A stretch of 64,000 nt of DNA from Haliclystus octoradiatus (lineage: Eukaryota; Cnidaria; Staurozoa; Stauromedusae; Haliclystidae): NCBI GenBank assembly GCA_916610825.1, contig OU744454.1:1265001-1329000 (forward strand). The letters are read 5' to 3'. The notes under the pieces were generated by a model that was given only the letters and a program-made list of their open reading frames with translations, was not told the DNA's origin and ran no database searches. Shown piece by piece: positions 39,401-48,398 of this stretch. Every line of letters begins with the position of its first letter. Positions within the stretch are counted from its first letter, which is position 1. The translations under genes and the position numbers were made by a program.

Positions 39401-40775
39401 GAGCCTAAGTTTTTAACAGGACCTACTGTCAGAACCCTCTTAATACATCATCATTCTTCATCATCATCACTTATTCGAGAATCTGATAAACGGTTTTTTC
39501 ACAGGACTGATATGTTTGAAGTTTTGTCATGCTTCTAATCAATGAATTCACAAAATCACGGGAAAACGAAATAACTAAACATAATGTAGGCTCACAGTTT
39601 GAATTTCCTGAAAATGCTATTAAACTTTTTGTTTGAGTTTTTATCTGAATAAATAATGATGACAATAATAAGGAAAAAAGGCAGTGAATTACGGAATGTA
39701 AATTCATAAATTCTTTATGAAAGTTAATTTCCAAATGAACCAATATATATAACTTTGATGAGCTCAACTGAGATCTTACTACAGTCAAACCTGTTATAAC
39801 GGCCACCTGTATATAGCGGCCACCTGTCTATAGTGGTCACTTTTGCAATATCTAAAATAATTGATCCCATTGAAATAGCCCTATATATGGAGGCCACCTG
39901 CATACAATGGTCAATGTATCTACCTCTCATAGCTGGCTGTTATATACAAGCTTCACTGTCGCAGAAATATAATTTGAGAGTTCGGATTTGCCGCACATTT
40001 GGTCTTAGGCCTATTTCAGTTATTTTCACTTTAACGAGACAAACGTTCAATTCTAAAAAAGCAATTTTAGGTTTTAATTTTAATGTATATCTACAGTAGG
40101 ACTACATTTCATTTATAACTTTTAATTTACAAAGAACAGCATATACCTTTCAATATGCAACATTTAAATCCATAAAATGATTTTGGATTTTAATTACATT
40201 GTAAATACATCATTAAATTTTGAGCTTGTGAAACGCATAGAACAGCAATGAGTATACGCTATAAAAAATTTATTACTACTATCATTTTTATGATTACAAA
40301 GAGTGCAGTCTGGTATCTGGTAGAATAGAAAAACAATTCAAATCAATCTTGGACATATCATCCATATCCACGTCCACGAGATGCGTTATAAATCCCATCA
40401 CTAATTTGATTTATTGATGGTTGAGAACATGATCAAATGAGAAAACCCACTCTAGCAAGTTAGCTTAGACATCGCAGTATACAGATCTATAGCAAATGCT
40501 CAAGTTCACTATCTTTACTAGCCTACGCCTAGGCTACTGTAATTAGAATTGAAATAAGTTTCTGATGTATTATCTATTATGTATGTACTAGGTAACTAGA
40601 GTATAAAATTGTATGGTTAGGTGTTTTTGTTTGATAGGAGTGATAATTAATGCTTAAATTATGTTTAAATATTCATTAAACCTACTTCTCTTTGTTTTGC
40701 AACTTGTAAGAATACGTCTGGTGGTCCTAATCGTGGTTTCTTCAACGGCCTAACATAAACTCCGGCAGCCGCCAT
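5890..40775 (-). CDS. MED12: Mediator complex subunit 12, 40 coding exons
   Basis: Encodes the large subunit of the Mediator CDK8 kinase module, which activates CDK8/cyclin C and regulates RNA polymerase II transcription in the nucleus. The start MAAAGVYVRPLKKPRLGPPD matches the conserved MED12 N terminus. I identified 40 exons between 40775 and the stop at 5890-5892; their lengths sum to 6363 nt (2120 codons plus stop) and all phases join without a frameshift, close to the 2177 aa of human MED12. The LCEWAV-domain signature appears as LLLCDWAV in exon 13. The C terminus is glutamine rich, as in the family. The Gly of SVKRGF (residue 41) corresponds to human Gly44, in the segment that contacts CDK8. 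Introns are full of MITEs and SINEs. Exon coordinates are in the three block entries. The gene is head to head with GINS4. Confidence 0.97.
6129..8271. other. MED12 last intron, 2.1 kb
   Basis: No exon with supporting phase was found. It holds A+T-rich unique sequence, an A17 run near 6730, and degenerate GTTCATGAA-type repeats around 7620-7745. Confidence 0.5.
10213..10490 (+). mobile_element. tRNA-derived SINE copy (diverged)
   Basis: Begins with a tRNA-like A box (GGATTACCTCAGATAGCAG), then the conserved GGTCAACTCAGCATTGAC block, CTGCAGTGTCGAGGCTGAG, and the 3' block TAAAGAGCC...AGAAACAGAAGAG and GCCTTTAGTA. Same family as the copies near 12.9, 21.8, 28.8, 45.6, 49.7 and 62.8 kb. It lies in an intron of MED12, in antisense orientation to the gene. 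Confidence 0.8.
11690..11815 (-). mobile_element. Second tRNA-like SINE family, copy
   Basis: On the minus strand the block reads like a tRNA 5' half followed by a B box (GTTCAATCCCTGG). The same arrangement, with GGGTTCAATCCCTGGC, is seen at 55724-55797, and a third fragment at about 2085-2165. It does not fold as a full tRNA. Confidence 0.55.
12839..12935 (+). mobile_element. CAGT-ended MITE fragment
   Basis: Starts ACAGTCAAACCATCTATAG and continues with CAGCCACCTCTCTATAATGG, matching one end of the TA-target MITE family. It is interrupted by the SINE beginning at 12941. Confidence 0.75.
12941..13215 (+). mobile_element. tRNA-derived SINE copy
   Basis: A box TTAGCTCAGATGG (12947-12959) and B box TGGTTCAAATCC (near 12991) show an RNA polymerase III promoter derived from a tRNA. 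The body has GGTCAGCCTTGACTG, a block ending CAAATGAGTACAA, GATGGAATGG, and the conserved CTGCAGTGTCGCGGCTGAG. Truncated after the block AGAGAAAAGA. Confidence 0.88.
15478..15666. mobile_element. 189-bp foldback element
   Basis: AAAGGGTTACCACAT at the left is mirrored by ATGTGGTAACCCTTT at the right; complementarity continues for about 85-90 bp per arm (through TTTGTATTCATATTTACTAA and GGGAGACA) up to a short centre near 15572. Such full-length palindromes are typical of foldback MITEs. It lies between MED12 exons 29 and 30. Confidence 0.9.
16808..16965. mobile_element. CAGT-ended MITE, one end truncated
   Basis: Reads ATAACAGCCAGCTATAAGAG, GAGGTAGATAAATTGACCAC, then the internal GATTCAATAGAAAATA and a second set of GTGG/TGACCATTATAAC motifs. 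Matches the family consensus seen complete at 55361-55536. Confidence 0.75.
17838..17925 (+). ncRNA. Dead hammerhead-like repeat unit (copy B)
   Basis: GGTCTAATGAGAGCTATTGC GC-AAA and a TTCTGAGCAACG segment align with copy A at 3369, including the tail ending TATTTCTACA. Core G5 is A (CTAATGA) and G12 is A (AAA), so the ribozyme should be inactive. It lies in a MED12 intron. Confidence 0.5.
18823..19000 (+). mobile_element. CAGT-ended MITE, near complete
   Basis: Left end AAGTCAAAGCTGTTATAACG and right end TATACAGATTTCACTG are inverted terminal sequences; internal motifs GTCACCTCTATATAGCAG, CTGTCTATAGTGGTCAC, GTTGAATCAAACC are shared with other copies. TA lies at the right end, fitting a TA target. 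Confidence 0.88.
19090..31516 (-). CDS. MED12: MED12 exons 11-26 (central block, LCEWAV domain)
   Basis: Exons: 31417-31516, 30791-30915, 29828-29962, 29038-29140, 28035-28237, 27364-27508, 25306-25687, 24557-24919, 24053-24161, 23744-23874, 23102-23218, 22223-22364, 21606-21735, 20430-20654, 19923-20087, 19090-19235. Conserved blocks include ERGRAAE (exon 11), LLLCDWAVTDRRHGIHRALV (exon 13), IRWDVFSHNKYMYMLIARGD (exon 15), ALHFPLPPSE and ILLFGVGKRR (exon 17), LYNLYTSC (exon 19), ELYSFVCSV (exon 21), EWLGIVKALCC and GFNDL (exon 22) and KLTCHILLKLF (exon 24). Exon 25 is serine/asparagine rich and little conserved. The donor of exon 20 (CCAAG|gtacag) is completed by a MITE end. Confidence 0.94.
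19847..19893. mobile_element. CAGT-ended MITE fragment
   Basis: A short piece reading GGCCACTATATAGAGGTGGC and then CTGCTATACAGAGGT, homologous to one end of the MITE family, about 30 bp from the donor of MED12 exon 25. Confidence 0.6.
21400..21535. mobile_element. GTTCATGAAC-rich palindromic element
   Basis: Starts TTCCCTGTGAAAAATTC and contains three GTTCATGAAC-type palindromes with AAATGGCC between them. Similar blocks occur near 42.4, 54.6, 56.1, 59.8, 60.5 and 62.65 kb. Some have CCCTG(T/C)AAAA at both ends in inverted orientation. Confidence 0.65.
21775..22097 (+). mobile_element. tRNA-derived SINE copy, near full length
   Basis: Begins GGGGATTAGCTGAGATAGC, includes GAAGGTCAACTCAGCCTTGA, CAGTGTCGCGTCTATGATCA, the block CTGTTCTTAGCGAAAAGAGC, AGAAGAGTGACACGGGAATG and GCCTCAATTAC. 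It shows the whole unit to be about 320 bp. Confidence 0.88.
23247..23428 (+). mobile_element. CAGT-ended MITE, near complete
   Basis: Left end AAGTCTAACCTGTTCTAACG, right end ACAGGTTTGACTG followed by TA. Internal motifs (CAACCACCTGTCTATGATGG, ATTGAATCAACC) as in the family. Confidence 0.85.
23571..23740 (+). mobile_element. CAGT-ended MITE abutting the MED12 exon 20 donor
   Basis: The element ends TATACAGGTTTCACTG at 23740, followed by TA (23741-23742), C and then exon 20. On the gene strand the exon end and intron start read CCAAG|gtacagtgaaacc: the TA target site supplies intron bases +2 and +3, and the MITE end supplies the rest. The far end (CATTCAAACGTGC) is diverged. Confidence 0.85.
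27596..28010. mobile_element. Palindromic non-autonomous element, copy 1
   Basis: Shares an ordered series of blocks with 38365-38865: AGTAACCCGG, CGATGATTCAAAC-like, CACAGGAAAGGATT, TGAAAACGTA, ATTTTATAAAT, ACAAGTGTT, GCCTTTTGAGTG, CATAACAACCT and AGTGTTTATATA. The last part folds back on itself. No coding capacity. Confidence 0.75.
28750..29028 (+). mobile_element. tRNA-derived SINE copy touching MED12 exon 14 donor
   Basis: A box GATTAGCTCAGTTGGCAGAG and a weakened B box (AGGTTCCAATCACC) are followed by GGTCAACTCAGCCTTGAC, CAAATGAGTAC, GAAATTGATCCGCAGTGTCG. The 3' end stops about 10 bp from the donor of exon 14 (exon starts at 29038 on the minus strand). Confidence 0.9.
31344..31401 (+). 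mobile_element. CAGT-ended MITE fragment near MED12 exon 11
   Basis: CTACCTCTTATGGCTGGCTG TTATATACAAGTTTCACT is one end of the family. It ends about 16 bp from the donor of exon 11. Confidence 0.65.
32008..40775 (-). CDS. MED12: MED12 exons 1-10 (N-terminal block)
   Basis: Exons: 40686-40775, 38898-38960, 37690-37794, 37492-37575, 36969-37055, 36438-36510, 34357-34523, 33490-33600, 32538-32713, 32008-32296. Recognisable matches to human MED12 include KKPRLGPPDV (exon 1), SVKRGFANPP (exon 2), QVNKENFWM (exon 3), VPIFNKKEDIF and AAWFLK (exon 5), LKQWNYSMRL (exon 7), KQEFLKWLIELMERL (exon 8) and LCCPTALVW (exon 10). Exon 1 ends in phase 0 at GAA|gtaggt. The first intron (38961-40685) holds two MITEs. 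The acceptor of exon 7 lies only about 7 nt from a MITE end. Confidence 0.95.
32350..32500. mobile_element. CAGT-ended MITE, diverged
   Basis: Contains GACCACTATGGACAAAAG, ATTTCAATAGAAGCAATG, GGCCACTCTAGACAGGTGG and GTTTGGCTGTGAATA in family order, with heavy divergence. Confidence 0.55.
34532..34722 (+). mobile_element. CAGT-ended MITE next to MED12 exon 7 acceptor
   Basis: TA target at 34530-34531, then CAGTAAAACCTGTATATAAC and GGCAGATAACTTGACC, ending CAGGTTTGACTG. Exon 7 ends at 34523, so on the gene strand only TTTCAG and a base or two of older intron remain between the element and the acceptor. The far end runs into the 82-bp tandem array. Confidence 0.85.
34670..35641. repeat. 82-bp tandem array (11 full units) grown from a MITE end
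   Basis: From 34740 the unit starting GAACTTATAACCATAGAC repeats every 82 bp, eleven times, to 35641. Each unit contains GAGGTCNCTCTATAGAGGTG, CCATTAAAATAGCAGG, TTTGACTGTGTAG, which is the right end of the adjacent MITE plus about 25 bp of flank (AAATTTTATAAT and GAACTTATAAC). Units differ by a few recurring variants (TTTGAC/CTTGGC, GTCGCTC/GTCACTC). It lies in the intron between MED12 exons 6 and 7. Confidence 0.97.
35744..35863. repeat. A+T microsatellite
   Basis: (TA)n and imperfect TATAAT/ATTATATAAT runs, directly before the hammerhead unit at 35866. A second (TA)n run lies after it at about 35999-36017. Confidence 0.85.
35866..35904 (+). ncRNA. Type I hammerhead ribozyme core (copy C)
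   Basis: All conserved parts are present in order: CCGT (stem I, 35866-35869), CTGAAGA (35870-35876), a perfect 4-bp stem II GCGT-CTTT-ACGC (35877-35888), GAA (35889-35891), a minimal stem III (ACT-CAG-AGT, 35892-35900), A17 at 35901 and ACG closing stem I. The cleavage triplet is GTA, so cleavage would fall after 35901. A tail follows to about 35945 that is shared with two other units in the window. Short stem III, type I hammerheads are known from animal retrozymes and Penelope-like elements. Activity is inferred, not shown. Confidence 0.75.
38365..38865. mobile_element. Palindromic non-autonomous element, copy 2
   Basis: Homologous in order to 27596-28010. The 3' part folds back: CACTTTCTCGTGC and AATATAAACACTCAGG pair with ACACTTGTGTTTATATA and CACAGAAAGTGTTTA, around GGGGCACTCAAAAGGC and GCTTTCCTTGCTCCCC. 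The 135-aa open frame across it has no family character. Confidence 0.75.
39014..39391. mobile_element. TAGCCTGC-ended MITE, 378 bp, with 9-bp target duplication
   Basis: Terminal inverted repeats start TAGCCTGCGTT at the left and end AACGCAGGCTA at the right; further inward TTCGCAAAAGAATAGG, TCTGTGTGA and CTCTGTCCAG are mirrored. GCTCAAACT flanks both sides (39005-39013 and 39392-39400). Lies in MED12 intron 1. Confidence 0.9.
39782..39958 (+). mobile_element. CAGT-ended MITE, complete
   Basis: TA at 39780-39781, then CAGTCAAACCTGTTATAACG; right end TATATACAAGCTTCACTG. Internal GGCCACCTGTATATAGCGGC and CCATTGAAATAGCC. In MED12 intron 1. Confidence 0.9.
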
Positions 40776-40940
40776 TGCAAATTAGAAGAAGAAGCAGAAT
40801 AACAACAACCTCGTAGACAACATAGCAATTATTCACTCAAACGAGGAGATTACATTTGGCGGGAAATGTTACCAGAGAAGTCTAGAGAGCAAAATCCTTT
40901 CTATTTTGTAATTCTTAATTCAATTTAATTTAATTTTATA
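40776..40940. promoter_or_regulatory. Bidirectional promoter region, MED12 / GINS4
   Basis: Only 165 bp separate the two divergent start codons, so both 5' untranslated regions and core promoters must fit here or overlap. No TATA box is placed convincingly; TTGGCGGGAAA near 40857 is an E2F-like site (TTSSCGC-type), which would suit a replication factor gene. Confidence 0.6.
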
Positions 40941-41597
40941 ATGTCGAGCCCAATACGTGACCACGATCTAGGACTAGGAGAAAGTAGTGATGATGAAATT
41001 GAAGTATCTGCATCTGATGTTTTGGAACAGTTAGAAGAAGCTTGGAAAAATGAAAAATTTGCTCCCGACATTTTGGAATGCAAGTCAGAGATAGTCGAAT
41101 GCATGTTAGCCCATTTGCACGAAACAGAAGGCAGTTTACAAGGAGCGTCAAATTCAGATGTACTTGTTTCATTACAACGGTTAGAAGTTGATCGTGTAAG
41201 ATTTGTTATTGCAAGTTATTTGAGAACAAGATTACAGAAAATAGATCAATATATTTTACATATATACAGTGATGAGCAATCAAAGAGAAATGCATATTTA
41301 TCAAAATTATCACCGAAAGAACAATTATATGCCAAAGAATTTAGTGAAAATTTAGAAAATACATTAAAAACAATGGTGTTAGATAAATTACCATCAAACG
41401 TTAGAAAATTAAATAAAAAAACAGTACCACGTCCTAATTTAAATAGTTATGTTTTTATGCAAATGAAAGAGACACAAATTCAAGTTATGATTGATCCAGA
41501 AGAGGATCCGTTCGATCTAGATAAAGGATCGCAGCACATTGTACGTTTTAATCCGATTGCACCATTTGTTGCTGATAATACTGCTTCATTAATATAA
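40941..41597 (+). CDS. GINS4: GINS complex subunit 4 (SLD5), intronless
   Basis: 218 aa, one exon, near the usual length (human 223). SLD5 is one of the four GINS subunits that join CDC45 and MCM2-7 to form the replicative helicase. The N-terminal helical domain has VLEQLEEAWKNEKFAPDILE and REVD-like LEVDRVRFVIASYLRTRL; the C-terminal part has VPRPNLNSYVFMQ, DLDKGSQHIVRF and IAPFVADNTASLI, all close to the family. The start is set by the ATG after an upstream A+T-rich leader, just before the acidic SSDDEIEVSA segment. Divergent from MED12. Confidence 0.96.
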   Translation: MSSPIRDHDLGLGESSDDEIEVSASDVLEQLEEAWKNEKFAPDILECKSEIVECMLAHLHETEGSLQGASNSDVLVSLQRLEVDRVRFVIASYLRTRLQKIDQYILHIYSDEQSKRNAYLSKLSPKEQLYAKEFSENLENTLKTMVLDKLPSNVRKLNKKTVPRPNLNSYVFMQMKETQIQVMIDPEEDPFDLDKGSQHIVRFNPIAPFVADNTASLI

Positions 41598-43412
41598 TCA
41601 AATACAACTATTATATATTCTTGATTTAATATATGCATGTGACAGCGTTTACAATTATTCTAAGTACAAAATAGCGATCACAAATATTATGGGGACAAGT
41701 ATGTCCCTACACTTATAAATAGGGGGTGAATGGGGGGAAGGATTGCCCTTGACGTTTTGAGAATATGTCATAATCATGTTTCACAGGCTTCCATGAAGTG
41801 CAAGATCGCGTTTCACGACTAATTAAACTGTAAATACACCTGTAAATCTTCATTTTCAAACACTAAATTTCATCATTCCTTTCACGAATCACAGAAATTA
41901 TATCATTGACTTCACAGAACCATGACACTTGAAAAAATTCACAAGAATACCCTGTACCCCCGCTAGGGTATAAAACCGCCAAGAATAACCATTTAGTTCG
42001 TATTCAACTTAAAAATTGTCAAGGGATCTTGTGTGACACTGAATACAGCAGTCTGTTTTCACTATTCCGTAACTACATCTGACTAGGTCTTATAAAATAC
42101 TAGCGAATGACGTCTGACGTGATGTACTGATTAACACTATGCGCTAAGATATCATGAATAATTTAAACCAATCGCTGCATATAGATTAAGCAAACGGCAT
42201 ACATACTAATCTGTGATTGGTCATTCTGATTATCTCAAATTAGTACATCACCCCATTCATTAAAAGTTTACATGTCCTATACAAGACAGGTAAATTGAGT
42301 ACAGGGACACGTGGAGTATGTCTACGCTGAATGACTGTCAATTTCTGATCAGTGTAACAACGTAGTGTCATATTCGCATAATTAGGCCCTTCAATGAACT
42401 TATGGTCCAATTTTATGCCTGTTCATAAATCATCATGAAATATTCTTGAAAAAGTTCATGAAAAAGACCATCTAAATATTCATGAACTTTTTATAAAAAA
42501 ACTTCATAAATTGTTTATCCCAAGCAAAATTAATCCAATTGTGCAACATTCAACTGCAAGATATACCAGCAGTCACGGTTAAATGACTCGACAGCTCAAC
42601 AGGGGTCTATAGAGTGTTTTTGTGCTTACTATCAACTTCATATTTCAAAAGTGCCTGCAAATTGCTCAAATTATACACCATTTTAGTTAGAATAACATTG
42701 ATTGGAAACCTCTTGAAATATACAAACAGTTATTTCTTCAAAAAAATCTAGAATAATCACAATGAAATCAGTGCAATTTCAAAAGTTGTGCCTAGAGTGA
42801 ATTTTTTTATGATTGCGCCGCCAGATCCATCAATCCCCTCTGTTGACTGAGCTTTTAACTCGACAGATGCAATGACTCCTCATTTTAATGGAATAAATAT
42901 CTTTCCTGGTTCAACTGTGATCCACCTCTGAAGCGAATGTAGAATAAAAATATTCTCCATGAGATCACAATTCCATATATTTTAATAATGAAACTAAATT
43001 CTAATACATTATTAATTTTATAATAAATAAAACCTAGCATATATTCAATATGACATAGCAAGTAATATTTCATAGCTAGGCCTACATATATCAAATATTC
43101 AAATTACATAATTGTTCATAATTTGTATTATTATTCTTATTTTAATTAATTACGTTTATTTTTATTCTTACAAAACTATAAAGGGGTAGCACTCCATACC
43201 CCTATTTAAACCAAGCTTAATAACAATAGTTGATTATATATATTTTGATTGATCGATTGATTAATTATAGAGCTTCTTATATAAGTTCATGCACATTATA
43301 TAAGTTTTATATTTGCTCGCTGTATATATTTTACAATACGTTATAATTATTATAATATTATATAGTATTAATAAAAAAGCAAATACTGTTCTATTAAATT
43401 CAATTTAAATCC
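41598..43412. other. Intergenic, with diverged GTTCATGAA repeats
   Basis: No gene seen. 42380-42530 holds several TTCATGAA/TTCATAAA motifs, a diverged copy of the palindromic element. The rest is A+T rich and unassigned. Confidence 0.45.
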
Positions 43413-46400
43413 TTATGGAGGTACAACTGTAACAGGGATGTGACTATGGTGTAAGACGTAGGAACTTATGCTACCAAGAACTGTTCGGCGAACTTTATTT
43501 AATCCCCTTGAACCAATTATTATGCAGTCAACACCTTCGTTCTTAGCAACTTCACAAATACCAGCACCAATTGGCCCAGCATCTCGTATCATCTTATAGG
43601 AAAGCTACAAATGAAACAAAACAGGACAAATAAGATTATTGAAACTGCGTGTTGAAATTTTGGGTTAGAATGCACTTTCAGAGAAGAGGATTCTCATCCA
43701 CTCGTGCTAGTATATGTAGTAAAGTTAAATTTGGTGTTACGAGAGCATAATCGGATAATAATGTACTCAAAATATTACAATAGAAATTCCATTAGTGGTA
43801 AAACAAGATTGGTTGGCTGTTACTTTTCATCGTTAATTTTGAGTGTGAAATTAAGTTATCAAGGGACACTCAATAAGCAGTAGGCCTAGCCTCAAGTCAT
43901 TCATCTTATGTGGAACCCCTTACTTGACTTGTGACCTGCAGGGTAGAACCCCAGTCATCTACATCAAGGGTAGAAGGGGTTAGCATTAGTTCAAAGGGTT
44001 GACTGTGGAGAGATACAGGGGAGTACATGGGACGAGTGGTGGTTGTAACACCCTTGATATTCCTGATTTGCTGGAATGAAGGATGATGAGACAATCTGAT
44101 CTAAAGCGAAAATATATTATGATCTATCTAAGATGAATATGTTCAATGTTTCTAAACTATAAGCCTATTAGGATTGCATTTGAACAAATCCTGCGATTTA
44201 CATGGAATCAAACTGTCAGATCAGATAAGAATAAGATATGACTTATTTTAATCACATATGGCAACAGCTTATGTCAAACTAATATGACATCATCCAACTC
44301 ATGTTCAACCAAGCGCTGTAGTTGCTTACCTAGTCTTCTAAGTGAGTGGGATACGTGAACACAGCTTGAAGCAGTATAACCTATATTTTCAGTCAAACTC
44401 TTCATGTAGAACTTAAAAAGTATATATATTGGGCAAGAATAGGATCCAAGAAGAGATTGAGCCATCTTAAATCCTAGAAGCATTTTAACACTTTCTTCTT
44501 AAATTTTTGTTGGTGTTTGATCAATAAATTAATAAAAATAACGATTTGATTTGAATTTGCACTACAGTATAGCCTTCGGGAATCTAGGATTCCAGGATTA
44601 CCCGGATGTTAATCTTAATAAAATTGACCGAAATCAGGTCTTAAGCGTCATAACTGTAGGCTACATCTGAGATTGCAAGCGTTATGTATGTGGTCAGATT
44701 TAGCGTTTGCTGGCTTGCGTCGTGCTATGATATGGATTGTGTGACTGCCCTTGGTCAATAGAATCATGACAAAGATTTATAATTGATTGGATTAAAAATG
44801 TAATCCTACTTTCTTTCAAAAGAAGAAAAAAATCAATTGAAGATTTTTTGAAAAGGATAATCCTTTCAAATGTTGAATAAAGATGTTGTGAATACTATAT
44901 AATAAGATAATGTGATATGCTGGTAACAGGATAATACTTACATTATTTTTAAGACAAATTGATTCAAATTTGGTCAAAGCACTATCCATTTCAACGATTT
45001 CTTTCTCAACTAATTTTTGAAATTCATCAAGTGGTACAATACCTTTAGCTAGGAAACAAATTAGGAATCATTCATACAATAACTTGCTATCCACTACCGT
45101 GGTACCATGGTGGTAGGCCTACCAGTGAAACTCAATACAACATCATTTTCATCTATTTTCAAATAGACTGAAACAGGCAAATCGTAGAGATTATCTGCCA
45201 AAAGATCCTATCAACAGATTTCTTGATACGAAGTACCAATTGCATCTATCTGTAGTATTAGTAGGCTATCTATCCGTTATCTCAATAGGGCCATATTAGC
45301 TTTGGTTATTAAACAATTCTTGTTTCTAGATGCAAAAGCTATATTAAATATCATCGTACAGGATTATGTAGTAAAAATCTTAATGATTTAATCTAAGGCA
45401 CGGTCTGACAACTTCTTAAACATTAAAACATTTCAAATTTTCGTCAGAAAATTTTTGTTGCGGGAATTTGACTTTTCAATAATTAGAAACAAACTGTTGA
45501 GCCCTGATCTGAGGGTTGTGAGAGTATCGTTCGTAGGCCTACTATCAGTGTAAGTTAGCGACTTTGTTTCATGGCATTCATTAATTAGTAGGCGTCCATT
45601 CCATCTGCCATCCTCAGACGGTACTCATTTGATAAAGTCAAGGCTGAGTTGACCTTCGGGGGATTTGAACCACAGTCGATCAGATATGATCCGATCTAAA
45701 GTTCGGTTGCTCTGTCATCTGAGCTAATCCTAATTAGTAGGCTACCAGTATTATAAATTACTATATGATAATGGACATTCCTTGGGTCTACTAACATACT
45801 AAGATAGTTCTAAGATAATTATAATGATATTAACATGGTAGACTATATAATTAATATATGTCACTAATTACATTGACAAATTTTCACATACTGCTTTTGC
45901 AAAAGAAATTATCTTCAGATGGACGATACATGTGTAGCAGGAATATTTGATCATCTTTGCACATTAAATAATTGATGTAAACTGTAAAAAGAAAAAAAAT
46001 ATTTTCAAATCAAAATTATTATTGACTACCGGTAGATGAAAGACTGAATTATACACTAGGCAAAAGAAATTTAAGAAAAATTTGCCATAGCCTACCTATG
46101 CTGGGGCATGGCTGGGGGTAACCCCTTTAAATAGGGGGTGTGAGGCAGATTGACAATTATATGATACAATATGATAGATTTATCATATAATGTATACAAG
46201 GCAAATAGGGGTTGATATTGAATTAGGGCAACAATGATTTCACTCTTACATTATACCGCCATTTACAAAGTTAAAAGGAATACACCTTGATGAAAATCAT
46301 AAAAATGTATAAATTTATAACTCAACTTTGAATCTAGGTGATGCATATCAGAATGAACATTTTATCACAAATTAGCCTGACGTAGCCTCAACATATAAAA

Positions 46401-47729
46401 GAGAGTTTCAAAATATGTATGCTCATCCATCAATTCGTCATATTTTAATCATATGTTTTGTAAATATATAGAAGGGTTTTCACAGCTATGCATCATTGAC
46501 GTTGAGTGCGTCATCATTTACAGTAGAATTAATGATAATTTTCAATCTCTGCAAACCACCCAGCGACCCATCACGAAGTAACCCACTGCTAATAATACAT
46601 AATGTATAAATGGAGTTAAGTTTGGCGATTAAATGTCATTAATGTTGCTCCAAGATTTGTCTAAGACTAGACCTAAATGCGCACTTGAAAATGAGTTCCA
46701 AATGACCTTAACTGCTTAGAGATATCAGCTATCCAGGCTTGATTTATTCCAGTAGGGATATTTATTACATGTGAAGGCCTAATTACCAAATAAGCATGTT
46801 ACAATAATTCCGAACAATAACATTTTTATTGGGAGGTGACATCCCCCACCATCAAGGATTTACGGTTGTGGACTTTTAGGCACCAGGGAAGAAAATTCAT
46901 TGATTTACTAGTTTACTCTCTTGAAATAGAGATAATGATGATGAAGATATACTGATTGATGATGATGTTAAACAATAAAACATGCATCAGCGCTTTTGTC
47001 TGATATGTTCAATATTATTAATTACTAGATAAACACGAAAGGGTTGAAGCCAGAATGCAGAGTTTGTAATTTGTGCGGATAAGTTATATGTTAAATCAAA
47101 TTATAGTGTGGTTGGACCCTCAGTTTTTGTTACTTTTCTCCTAATTCTGAGGCTAGGTTTAGTTGAAAACGTAAAGCAAAATGTAAAATTAATACAAAAT
47201 GTGCATCCAGTAAAGGCCCAGATTAATGTTGAAATTCTTGTTCTGCGGCTAAGATTTTATCCGTCAACAACAAACTCTGCGGTCTGATACTCAATCATGC
47301 AGTTCTCACCAACAGCTCAATTCAAGCCCCCTGGATCACTGGATGTGGGGCAAATCGTTTATGACAATATTCCCCCCCCCCCTCCCCAGAGGAAAACAAC
47401 ATTTGAGAAATGTCAGAAATTCTTCTTGATTTTAAAGATTTATAGTAATATGAAAACTATTTTCTTGTAAGCAACATATAGGTATACTGTCTGTCTTATC
47501 GTCTCATATTTGCTTAAGTATGAGGAATGATTGAAAATGTATAGGTGTACACCACACCACATGTAATTAACCAGTAAATTTGAGATCATTAACTTATCTT
47601 CTTGACTACTTGTACAATCGCAAACGACCTATTCATGCAAACGAATCAAGCTGTTCATTCATACTCACAATTGAAGGCTTTTTCAGAGTTTTCACTCGCA
47701 TCCACAGGCATTAGCACATTTTTACCCAT
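43413..47729 (-). CDS. Universal stress protein, ATP-binding type (gene 1)
   Basis: Four exons on the minus strand: 47669-47729, 45892-45981, 44942-45048, 43413-43604 (61+90+107+192 nt), all in phase, giving 149 aa. The start is MGKNVLMPVDASENS, the usual first strand with the ATP-contacting Asp. The C-terminal part has IIGSRGLNKVRRTVLGSISS, fitting the G-2x-G-9x-G-S nucleotide-binding motif of MJ0577-type USPs, then YVLHHSHIPVTVVPP. Probably a small soluble cytosolic alpha/beta protein that binds ATP, linked to stress responses; the exact role in animals is not known. Intron 2 (45049-45891) carries a SINE fragment. It is paralogous to the divergent gene at 48399. Confidence 0.92.
43605..44941. 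other. Last intron of USP gene 1
   Basis: No further exon was recognised. The minus-strand open frames at 43906-44094 and 44274-44483 do not resemble a known family and lack matching splice phases. Confidence 0.5.
45588..45729 (-). mobile_element. tRNA-derived SINE, 5' half
   Basis: On the minus strand: GGATTAGCTCAGATGACAG (A box), GTGGTTCAAATCCCC (B box), then GAAGGTCAACTCAGCCTTGA and CAAATGAGTACC. 3' part missing. Lies in an intron of USP gene 1. Confidence 0.85.
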
Positions 47730-48398
47730 TCTTCCAAACTATTTCTGGGCTTTTCTTAATTGATAAATCTTCAAATTTGAATGAGTTCAGTGGCCTTCAG
47801 TTTAGAAAGCGTGAATCAAAGTGCACATGAATTTCTAAATGTGACGGTCTATTCTGTAGCCGGGTTGAATACTCATTCGTTTGCTGTATAGTAATGTGTT
47901 GTCGTTAAGTTGTGCAATTGTGCACCAAAAGTTTGCTAAACAAAGCATAAGATTGGATTTTCAGATAGAAGTTGCCGGCTGCAAGTTTAGCCTTTCGCTT
48001 CCATACCAATCACCAGACTGCATTCAAAAACAAGAGGTGGGTGTGAATAGGTGTCACGTTTGAACAGACAGGAGTGAGAATAGTATAAAATTCAATATTA
48101 CAACCAATCAAAGATAGAATTGTAGACATTTTTACATAATAATAACTAATCTAAATAGCAATGTTTTTATTTTAGTTTAATTTTTCTACCGATTTTAAAA
48201 TGTATTTTTAGGTAAATTTTTAGTTAAATTAAACTAGACAATATACCCCCTGGTTAGTTCCATTGTTTTAGCAGATGATCCCATGAAGTCATAAACTCAC
48301 TCTAACTTTGAAACTGAACAGTTTTCTGCCATCCTTAGTTTTACGCTGATAACTTAGAACTGATTTGAAAAGCTTTTGTCGTTGCATGTGATTTAATC
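47730..48398. promoter_or_regulatory. Shared upstream region of the two divergent USP genes
   Basis: 669 bp between two start codons facing away from each other. It should hold both promoters. Sequence is A+T rich; I cannot place a TATA box or heat-shock element with confidence. Confidence 0.5.

Noticed and set aside
43906-44483. Minus-strand open frames within the last intron of USP gene 1
   Set aside because: No matching splice phases with the USP exons and no recognisable domain.
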